Shown piece after piece: positions 24,920-36,900 of a DNA stretch of 64,000 bases (its first letter is position 1; the number at the start of each line of letters is the position of its first letter). A program made the position numbers and the translations under genes. This stretch comes from Pagrus major (lineage: Eukaryota; Chordata; Actinopteri; Spariformes; Sparidae), in contig NC_133223.1 of assembly GCF_040436345.1 (NCBI RefSeq), positions 9,776,847-9,840,846 of the forward strand. The letters run 5' to 3'. The notes under the pieces were generated by a model. That model ran no database searches and was not told where the DNA came from. It worked only from the letters and a program-made list of their open reading frames with translations.

Positions 24920-27900
24920 TCACAGAGCAACTTCTGCTGCTCTTGGCTCCTGATCCACCCCTCTGTCCACAAACTGCAGGTTGATTGGCTTCGCAGGGCA
25001 GAGCAGAGTCCTGGTGATGGGCGTCACTGTGGTTCCAGCAGGATCCGGCCTCACCTCGTACTGTTTTATCAACTGTAAAATAAAAAAGGAAAGACATTCA
25101 AGTAGAAATACATGAAGGGATATTTTTTATTACTGTTAATTAAATCAGTCCAAAGTCAGATGACTGATTTGTGGTTTGCATCGATTCCACTGTCAAGACT
25201 AATAACAGAAGAACAGCCCGTCCTGTGTGGTCTGCTGGAAAAGTTGCTGATTTCCAGCAATATCACTGGAAAATAACTGTTTTTCAGTGAAATCAGCCCA
25301 CTCACACAGTAGTAATATGTTGGTTTGGGTGTTGCAGGAGTCATAAGTGATGTAAACATAGTAGAAAAGGCAGTTATATGCCTCTGTGCTACAGTCAAGT
25401 TGCTGTTCCTGAGCTGTGGTGTTGAATACTGGCCAGAACGTTCTGAGATCAAATGTCATAACTTCATCATTTTATTGTGGACAGGCAGATTTGTGCAGCG
25501 TCAGCTGTAATGTAGGCTTATACAGACTGATGGATGGATAGATAGATTTTGATGAAAATGAGAATAAATGACTGATACCAGCTGTGATAGAGAGCAGATC
25601 TGTGTTCATGTTAGCAGCTCTGAGCTGTTCTTACCCTGGACAGGAGCAGATACATCTCCAGCTCAGCCACCCGTCGGCCCAGACACGCCCGGACTCCAAA
25701 ACCGAACGGCACCGACCCAAACGGGTGCAGCTTGTACTTGTCGTCGACTCCTCGGAGCCAGCGCTGTGGCATGAAGGCGTGAGGGTCGGGGAAAATATTC
25801 TCATCGTAGGACACACAGTAGTGGCACAGGTGGAACAGCGTCTGTGAGAGAGGACACAGTTACAGGTGAGGAGGCTGACAAGCCAGTGACCACAGTTCAA
25901 GGCTGCGTCTCCAAGCATGAAACCACCTGATATTTTTAACAAGACCTCAGAACAATTTCCAGCTGTGTGTGTGGAGACCAAGGCAGGTATTTTAACACGA
26001 AACATTATGTTTTCCTAACGCTGACCAAGCGGTCTTTGTGCCTAAACCTATCCAGACCAAAAGTTTGGTGTTGTCACAAGATAAAAATGAAAATTTAACC
26101 TAAAGAAACGTAAAGTTTCCACATAAAGAAATGTAATTTCAGCATTTCCATTGTTTGCAGAAACACATTCTGGCGATTGGGTTGGTATACTGTCTTTGAA
26201 TGGAACAATCACACAAAGTATGTAAAAAAGTGTTTTTTAGGTTTTTTTTAAATAAATTAAATTAAATTAAAACAATTTCTCAGCCCTTTAAAATATAGTT
26301 CTTAAAACATGTCTCATTCATTCATTTCAGGTTCAATTCTGTTTTATTATAATGAGCTCATTTTGGCTAAAAACCCATATTATGTCTGAGCCCTAAGTTT
26401 AGACCTCTGAATCTGTGTTCTGAGATGCTCATTGGTACACTGCAGTTACAAAGCAGAAATGCTCAGCCATGGTGGTGACTTATATTGCTCATGATATCTC
26501 TTGCATCATATAAAAACACAGTATGAACAGGTTAACAAGGTTTAAACTAACTTAATTTTTACTGAACAGGGTCTTTAAAATAAGTTGCAGCTATTCCTGT
26601 CTTTTTTTAAGTGAATGGACACAAGGACTACGTCAGAAAAGAGCCAGTCCCCACTGAATACAGCCGGACAGCCCATTTTCTCATTAACCAATGAATACTT
26701 CAGACATGTGTGTCTCACCTGTTTGGGGAAAAGATAACCTCCCACCACAATCTCATTTTCAACAGTGACACGGGCGTTTCCTGGTACCACTGGATACAGC
26801 CTGGTGAGCAGACAACACAGTAACGAGTAAAAAAAAACTAACTCTAACACAACGTGATCACACTGAAAATAACATCATTGGGAATCATTCTTAAATAGTT
26901 GATTAAGGAACATTGGTGAGGAAAAAATATGCTGCTGAGCAAAGTCAGACAGAGAGAAATGTTAGAGGAAACTAGTTTATAGTGCCAGGCCCTCACCATC
27001 AGCATCATTCAACATCATTTTAATGTGTATTCTGCATGCTGGGGGAACTACCTCCAAGTCTGCTACAGCCAGACTGACTGTATTTACTTTGACAGGCTGC
27101 TCTACAGACAGCAGCATGTCCCTGCTCCACCTAGTTGAAGAGTCTATATTTGTTGAATCATTACCAAACTCAAATGTTTGATGGCCCTGTGGTCAACAAA
27201 TAGTTGACCACAGCAGATCTGACCTGAAAGAACCTGCAGCTCCTACAATCATGTGTCTGATGTGTCTGTACTGATTATTATTCTATTGATGAAATGAGAG
27301 ATTCCCTCTGACCGTAACGTTTCTTTGATGATGGCCTTCAGATACGGCATGTGAGCAGTGTCATCACTGTTTGGAACCTTGTCTCCGGGACAGACACTTA
27401 TCACTTCCTGGTACAGCTGTTCCTGGAACTCTGGATGCTTTGCCAACAGGTACAGAGACCACGAGATGGTGTTGGACGTCTGCAACAGAGACTTCTGTCA
27501 TTTCATGTCATGTTTGAGGTTTGTGCTCGCTCAGTGAGCACTGATTTGTTGTCTAGGTTAGAACTGGTATAAATTTAAGGTTCAATAAAACTGCTGCTTC
27601 AACATTTCACACACACTGTCTGTACTCACTGTGTCCACTCCTGCCAGCAGCAGCTCGGTGATGCTGCCCAGGATCTCAGTGACCGTCATTTGGTCACTGA
27701 GCAGCAGGTGTGTGAGGTACGCTCCCTCCAAGCTCTGGTCCAGCTCCGCCTTCTCCTGGATCTCTTCCATTTTCTTCTGCACCAAGTCTTCAGCTGTGAA
27801 GCACAAAAAAAACTCACCTGTTTCATTTCTCATGGGACACTAAGAGGAGACGGCCTTCACACTTTTGTACACTAGATGGCGACAGAAACACACTGAGGGA

Positions 27901-30900
27901 TCTTGTTCAGACACTCAGAATCAGAATCATCAATTCCTTTATTTGTCCCGCAAACGGGGAAATTTCTGTGTCACAGCAGCCAAAGGACAGTAATATTACA
28001 ATAAACAATAATAATAGTAAAAAAGAAACAATATAATAAAAAGGTAACAAATAGAAATAGGCTTGTATATACATCGTATGTACATACCTAATATTTATAA
28101 TATGAACAGTGTATTAGAACAGTGTGGGCAGTGTGTTGTTATTAATAAATAATAAATATGGGTATGAAAATTTGCCCAGTTAGTGCAAATCAAAATGAGA
28201 AATGGGCTAAGTGAAGAGATTTCTATTGGACAGGGGTGGACTTTGTCCTCTGGGAGTCACTGGAGTCTCTGGTCCTTGAAATTATTTGATAACGCAAACT
28301 GAAAAATGGCCATGAAGCTTGAGCTCTAACAGGGAGTGGCAGAGGGCTGTCGAAGAACAAACAACACTAACACTACCAGGGCTCCATGCATGTGGGGCAT
28401 GCTCACAGGGGCGCCCTAACTGTTAATATCTTTAAAATAGCTTTCACATGATTAAACACGTCTCCATCTGTATAAAAACATGTCATACTTCCTGTGTGTT
28501 ATTAACACAATTTTCAACTTCAACTTCAATTTTTCATGCCGAAGTAAAAAAGAAAATTCAAATGTAGATAATATGAGGTGTCTAGAATCTCAATTATTTT
28601 TTTTTAATTTAATATCTTAAGAAATAAAGTTTAAAAAAGTTTTTTTACTGATTCTATTGTATTTCAGGTGTGGTAACCTGAACCTAAAATGACTGCATTT
28701 GAACATCTGACAGTCATAGAATATCATATCAGCTGAATACAGATTACTTTCTTTATTAGAACACAACGCAGCAGAATAACTTCCAAAGATCTGATTCACA
28801 AGGTAACTTCCACAGTTGCAGGACTGAGTATTTAACCTCAGTACTATTTGACTGCCAGTTGGTGTCACAAACTGTGAAGTACTGAAAGGACAGAATGTTA
28901 GTTTAACATTGTGTTCACATGTTTGAACTCCTCAGGTGCAGATCACGTAGAGCCTGCTTTACAGTTTTATTTATTATGTTTCTAGTAGTGTATAATCACC
29001 TGAAACAAGAATGACTGTGTTTTTGTTATCTGAAATGAGAGAGGGAGGGCCTATTGTGTTTTTTGCATTTTCATGGTGCAGTCAGGCTAAACATGAAGAG
29101 AACATTAGGCTCATGTTACATGCACTGCTGCACCCAGCTTGGTGTATTTCAGCACCTTCTTCAGGAGCCGCGTCTGGTTGACTGCCACTTCCAGCTCTAA
29201 CTGAGGCTGACCAGTGTCCAGTTCAATGACCTGTTGGCTCCGATTAATGCCAGGAATTAATGCCAATTCCCGGCAAGAGATTTCTCGGTGACCTGATCAA
29301 TAAATGGATCAGAAGGATGCTGAAATAACAACATCATAATGCCGCCTTGTAAAAAGCCTGAATTCATGCTTCGTCAGGTCTATCAACAGGATGACAAGCG
29401 AGCAACTTTTAAAATGCTTGTTCCCTGAATGACTTACCAGGTAGTCTGACTTCCTCGCTCACTTTCCTCCATGCCAGCTCTTTTTTTGTCCTGTCTCGGT
29501 ACAAGTAGATGTGTTATCGAACAGCTCTGGGTGTCCGCAAACGGAAACAATTAGTGATTATTATCCTCTCCTCCATCGCTGTTCATGAATGTTCGGACAT
29601 CAGCAACGTGACCTCAGTGTGAATGTGGCTTTCGTGACACAGCGTCACATGAAATCCTCACTTGAGTTCAATATTTTAATCTCACGCAAATGCGTATAGA
29701 TGTGAATAGAGGAATATTTGTGTTGTTTCACTGACTTTGTATGTTACCTGATAGGCCAATAATTTGCCTTGCATTTGGTCTGAATGCCCCATTAGCGGCT
29801 GTGGGGGAGGGTGAGGCGAGGGGTATTCAGTTGGTTGCAATAAGACACCACACAGCTAAGTCCTTCACATTGGGCCTTTAAAACACATGCTGCATTTTAA
29901 TGTTGTCTTAATGTTATCGTAAACATTTCTATAAAATAAATCTCGATGCAGAAGAAAAATCCTGGTTTTGTATTTTTTCACTATTCAAGCATTAAATAGC
30001 TTTATGAAAGAAATGCCTGAGACATGCGAATGTAATATATATACAGGATGTGATCTCGTCATACAGAGTGAAGAAAATCAAGGTTCAAGGGATTAAACAT
30101 GCTACACTGCTTTGATTCACTGGTTGACATAAGAGCTGCTCACCAACTTTGAAGAGATGATCCCAGGCTGCCACAAACTGTTTCCAGAAGGGCAGGTAGG
30201 GCCAGGCAGACTTGGGGAAGAGGACGATGATCAAGGAGAGCCTGAACATTTCGCCCACGGAGTAGATGAACTTCTGGGTTTCCTCGGGCACCACCTCATT
30301 AATGCAGCCCATACGGTTCTCAAACAGCACCACACAGATCCCTGCATTTCACAATTACATTATCAAACTGCGGCTTCTCTAAACAGGATAAAAAAGTGCG
30401 TTGACTATATAGTTCATATGTCATTTATCATGACTTATTACACAGCTAACTCACTGTAAAAAGAAATATATGCAGAAAGTAAAAAAAAACAAACACTTAA
30501 TAAACTGGCTGTTAAAGGAACGGCTCCTCATTTTGGGACATTTGGGGTTTTTTTGTTTAATGAGAGGATCAACACCACTGTCATGTCTGTCTGGTAACAT
30601 ACACACAAACTAAACAAACATGAAAAAAGTGAGCTTTGGCCTGCTGATTCTGAATGTTTAAGTCTTTATGCGAAGCTAAGATAACTGGCTGCTAACTGTA
30701 GCTCCATATGTACTCATCTAACTCTCTGCAAGACAGCAAATAAGTGGTTTTCCCAAAATGAGAAACTATTTCTTTAAAAACACATTACCCACGTGCACTC
30801 AATGTACCTAAACCAACCTTTGTGAACTCATAAGGTACTAGGATCACACCTGCAGTATTATCTCACAGTATCTAATTAGCTGTCAAGGCCAAAACACTCA

Positions 30901-33900
30901 ACTGTGTCAAAATCAAAGTATCCCTAACCCTGAGCACATACAGAAACAGGCTGTTCTACAAAGAGCAGCATGTCTCTGCTCGACCCACTTAAGAGTCTAT
31001 ATTTGTTCAACATTGTTCAAAACATTCAGATCTCAGGTGGAGGCTACTTTTTGGCAAATGAAGTAACACAACGAGCTGCTTGTCAAAAAGTCAAGGACAC
31101 CTACAGCAGGGCTGATAGCATATCCTTCTGTCATCTTTCACAGTTGTGTGTTAGAGATAACATGTAATATAATAATAAAAAAAGATACAATAAGAATCCT
31201 TCAAGTCCAGGAGACTTATTTGCTTTGCCAATAGCGTTAGCAGTGAATGTGAGTTATCATGCAGCTACATGTCAAAGTGGCCGACTCTGTCTGACCAGGA
31301 GCTCCCAGTGAACACGGACCATTAAGTGGTGACAGGGCTCGCCAGCATCTGAGACCAACGGCTGCCAGTTTGACGACAGAGAATACAGAACCAAGGTGGT
31401 TTTGTTGCCAGGTTTGGCTCCTGGCATCCCAAGGTGTAATGTTAGTCAGCTTATAGGACTGGCAAGTTAGCTGCATGGCTAAACGAGCAGGCAGTAACTG
31501 TCTCCTACTGGTTAAACCACCTCAGTACTGGATTCATGTTGTCAAGCTGTCCACAGTTGGTATCTGAGTTTGTGTTTTGACCCATAACTGGCCGTGTGCT
31601 ACGGAAGCCCTGAGGGACAATTTTCTAAGTCTGATCGAAATTGTTTTCTCTCCTGTGTTTATTACTTGAGAACTAGCGAGGGAAAAAGTTTTGCCAGGAA
31701 TTTTTCTTTGTGTTTGTTTTTTCATGTGGGAAACCAAGTCTGAGCTCTGTGCCACTCTCCCACTGCTGAAAGCTGCAGGTTGATTGATGGTGGATGATAT
31801 TATTGGTTAAAATTTGTTAGTACAGGCTGACGTCAGCATGTGACATTTTTGTTTTCCAGGAAGAAGACATGATTTTGATCGATTTCATGTAAAACATATA
31901 TTTTTGTGTTGACTTTTGAAATCAGAAGTTTATTAAAAAAAAAAATTCCCTAAATTGTACCTGTTGTTATGTGTTATAGTTGTTATGAGTTTGTATTGCT
32001 TGTCATGTTCTGTGTCTTTGGACTGTTCTGATGGAAACATTATTGATTAGAGCCCAACTGATAAATCATCAGCCAAAAGTGGCTGACAACAGATATTTTG
32101 GTATCTGTGTACATGTTTAAAAACTTTTTTTTTTTTGTTAAAGTGTAAAATATCCTGCCTCCGTCACATATCTTTGTCACAGGTGTTTGATAACTACATT
32201 TGAGTTGTAGTAGGCTCTATCATTTATTATTATTATTGACAAACCTTTTTTTGAAAAGTGACAGAAACAAAAATAGTACAGTTTCTTTCATTCTTGTAGA
32301 CTTCCTCTAGTTACCTCGACATTACTAATCCAGGTGTTTTCACATATCTAAAAGATAGACGCATTTCTGGAGTTGATCAAATAAAAACATTTCATGTGTT
32401 TGTTCTCTGCTGACCTTCAAAAGCAAACTTGTAGAGCTCTCCAGCTAGGTCGTTGACCACCACTCCCCCCCCCTTGGTCTCCCTCAGCCAGGCCAGTCTC
32501 TGGATGAAGTCTGTCACCACCTCGTTGATGGAGTCTGCGTACGACGAGACGTGTTTGGGCTTCAACATCCGAGGGTTCAGGATGCTGCGGATATGCTGCC
32601 ACTTAGCCCCCATTCTGCAAATCAGGAGTAATAAGAAGAAATGAGCTTCACGACAGAATGAGATCAAGTTGTTTAATACCTGCACTGATCAAACTGAAAC
32701 AATTCATTTCATTTTTCTAATCTGAAAAGGTTTTAACATCAGGCTGGAGCTGCATGAGACCATTTCATCGGAAACTTGTAATTCTTGAGTGGAAATGTAT
32801 CACATTTGTCTTATGAGACTCTTGTTTACATTGCTTTTTTCTTATGTTCCTTTAATGAGAGGTCACCGATATTCTATTATCAAATTAGCAAATCTCATAA
32901 AAAGGCCAAAACCATCAAAAATTCATCAAAGAGTCACGTGGGGCCGTCGGGAAAGATGGCGACACACTAGGAGAGCTCCTGACAACCATCAACTAATTAC
33001 ATAAATTAGGAAACATACACTTCGTTTATTAACATAATATTAGTGGCCTCTACTTAGGTAGTGTTATTGTCAGTAGTCGACCGACAATTTTCAACTTCTT
33101 GGCGAAATGGCAAACAATAGCAAAGCAAACTTTTTCAAAGGTGTATCTACGAGAAGCAAGCTAGCTACGAAGAGCAGCCAACTGCCTGAGAACACCTCAC
33201 CTACGAGAACACCAGAGAGCAACCCTCCGCTGAATAAATCTGAAACGGGAGACCCTGGCACTGGAAGGAATATCGATGAAAATATGTTCGAGGAAATACG
33301 AAAGATGAGTGCTACTCTACAGGTGGTGGCGGGGGATGTGGTCGCGATTGAAGAGACAACAAAAGAGTTAAAAGACTTGGTGGCTAACATTCAAGAAAGA
33401 CTTGGAGAGGCAGAACAGCGGATATCGGACATAGAGGATATGCATGCAGGGATGGAGAAGAACATGGAGAAATGTGACAAGAGACTAGAAATACTGTGGA
33501 CACATGTGGAAGACCTCGAAAACAGAAGCAGGAGGAATAATATCAGGATGGTGGGATTGAAAGAAGGTAAAGAGGAGACGGGCAAAGTGGCTCAGTATGT
33601 GGAAAAGATTCTGTATGAGGGGCTCGGTCTCACTGGCAGCTGTTTCGAGATAGAACGTGCCCATCGGTCTCTCGCCCCCATGCCTAACCCGAATGAACCA
33701 CCTAGGACCATCATGATACGCTTCCTACGTTCATCAGCTTGAGACAGGGTGCTACAGGTGGCTAAGGAGAAACGTGGAATCGAATGGGAGGGCTGTAAGT
33801 TGTCTTTCTTTGAAGATCTGACGAGGGAGCTGGCGGAGAAAAGAAAGGCCTTTATGCCGGTGAAGAGACGCCTGCACAAGCTTAATGTTAGACACAGGCT

Positions 33901-36900
33901 GGTATATCCTGCGACGCTTATCTTTACATGGAAGGGACAAAAGATAACATTCCGAGACAGCAAGGAGGCGGAGAAGTTTATGCAAGAAGACTCTAAATAG
34001 AGGACCATGGGACTTGATACTGAGAACATGACCAAGTGTGTGTGAACCTATGGAACGAAGGTCCCGTTGCCTAGGAAACCACTAACGCGCCTCACGGACC
34101 AAGTCAAGTTTGTTTAGTTCAGTCCATTTTCAGTCAGGACGGGAGGGGATCGCTTAGCAACAGTAAGTTCTGGGTTGCTTTGCTTGAGGGTTTATTGTTT
34201 TCGTTCATGTTTGTTTTCTGTGTTAAGACAGTGTATTTGAGTTGGCCTAATAATGCTCTGAACAGTTTAAAGAATATTTGTTTTGTTAAAATAACAACCA
34301 TGACAGATAAATTGCAGTCACAACCACAATACTATTACAAGCTTGAGAATTATGACTGACAGGTATATTAATATGATATCATGGAACATAAATGGATGTG
34401 GAAGCTACATTAAAAGGAGGAAGGTTCTGACATATTTGAAATCCAAAAATACAGATATAGCATTTATTCAAGAGTCGCATATAATGGGGGATGAAGAGGC
34501 AGTGAAATTTTTAAAAAGTTGGGTAGGGAAAGTTTATCATAGCTCCTACTCGAGCAAAAGGAATGGGGTGATGATTCTCATCAATAAAAATTTAAGCTTT
34601 GTCATGCTAAAACAATACAACGACATGGAAGGACGACTTATTTGTATTGAAGCCTTGATCAATGGGATTAGGACAATATTATGCAATATATATGCTCCAA
34701 ACAAGGAGGAGCCTGATTTTTTCCATGAAATTAATAGAGTGGTAGGACATATGGAGGGTCAGGTTATAATAGCAGGTGATTTCAATCAGGTAATGGATGG
34801 GATGATCGATAGGAGCAGACCCAGTGATAAATCTTCATCCAAAGATAGAGCTGCAATTAAGATGTTGGCAGAGGATATGAACCTAGTAGATATGGAGATT
34901 AGTGAACCCACGTGAGAGAGAATACACCTTTTACTCTCACTGCCACAAGTCCCATTCAAGGATCGATTTTTTCCTGATATCAAATACATTAGTAGACTCA
35001 GTTGTGAACTGTGAGATAGGTGCCATTGTCCTCAGCGACCATGGCACAGTGGAGTTACATGTTGACTTGAATTCAGACAAAGTAAAAAGGGGTCGTTGGA
35101 GGCTCAATACCATGCTGCTGAAAGACAAATCTTTTAGTGACGTATTATCAAAGGATCTTAAATTTTTCTTTGAAACTAATATAGGCTCCACAGAAAAAAT
35201 ATCCTCTGTTTGGGAAGCTTCGAAGGCATTTATAAGGGGGAAAATCATCGCCCACTCTTCAAAAGTAAAAAAAGAAAATAGAAAGAAAGAAAAAAGATTA
35301 GACCAAGAGATATACGTAATTTGGAGAAAGACCTGGCAAGACAGTATTCAGATCACTTATATCAAACCATACGCAATCTGAAATATCAGCTACATGACAT
35401 ATATAATAAAAAAGCTGAGTATGCTTTATTTAGACTTAAATCCAATTTTTATGAAGGGGGTGAAAAAAATGGCAGACTATTAGCTCAGCAATTGAAACAA
35501 CAAGATAACTCTAATAACATTCCAATGATTAAAAAGGGCAATGGGGTAGTGACTTCATCAAAGGACATTAATGAGGTTTTTGAAAAGTTTTATAAAGACC
35601 TCTACACATCCACCTGTACGCCTGACACAGAAGAAGTAGAGACATTTTTCGCAGGTCTTAACCTACCTACTATCTCTAGTGAACAAAAAGAACAGCTGGA
35701 TGCTTCTATAACAGAGGAAGAAATTAGAACTACTATTCTCTCCATGAAAGCCGGGAAATCACCAGGAATGGATGGCTTCCCAGTTGAATACTACAAGAAA
35801 TATGTTGATATTTTGGCTCCCATTCTACTTAAGGTGTATATAGAAGCATTGGAAACAGGCACGCCTGATTCATTTAATGATGCATTAATCACTCTCATTC
35901 CTAAAAAGGACAGAGATTCATCTGACCCATCTAATTTCAGACCTGTAAGCCTTCTTGATGTAGATTTTAAGATCTTGACAAAGACACTGGCGTCACATAT
36001 AGGAAAAGTATTACCAGACATCATAAATGGTGATCAAGTAGGATTCATTAAAAATAGGTCCTCAGTTGATAATATGCGAAGACTTATGCATCTCACATAT
36101 ATGAATCGCTCTAATTCGGTACCAGTTGCAGCCCTCTCACTTGATGCCAAGAAAGCTTTTGGCCGGGTGGAGTGGGGGTTTCTTATGTTAGCGCTTTCCA
36201 AGTTTGGATTCAGAACTGTTTTCTGTAACTGGGTGGACACAAGCTGTTTATGTACGCTGATGATATTTTAGCAGTGATAGCAGACCCTGTCAATTCTCTG
36301 CTGGTGTTATTAGAATGTATTAACGCATACTCCAAACTGTCAGGTTACAAGATAAATTGGCACAAATCGGAGGCCATGCCTTTATCAAACACATGCCATT
36401 CTAGTTATGTTACTTAATTTAACTTCAAATGGATGCCTTCGGGTATGAAATACTTGGGTATGAAATTAAATCCAAATTTGGATGAAATAATGTTGTCAAA
36501 TATGGAACCACTCCTCCAAAAGATAAAAGTGAATTTGGACAAATGTGAAAAATTGAAACTTACATTATGGGGAAAAATTAATGTGATTAAAATGGTGGTT
36601 GCCCCACAATTCAATTATGTCTCCAGGATGTTACCTGTTTGTATAACAACAGCTCTTTAAGCAATTTGACAGAATTATAAAAGACTTTTTAAGGGAAAAG
36701 AAGAGACCAAGGATTAATATGAAGAAAATGTGGTCACCAAGGGACATAGGAGGAATGGCTCTAACCGATGTCAGACTATATAATCTATCATTTGAAATGT
36801 CCAGACTGTCTAAGCATTGGGAGGGAACTGACCCGGAGCTGAGCTGGATCAAAACTGAGTGGGAACTGGTAAACCCCTATAAACCTTCATGTTTTCTCAC

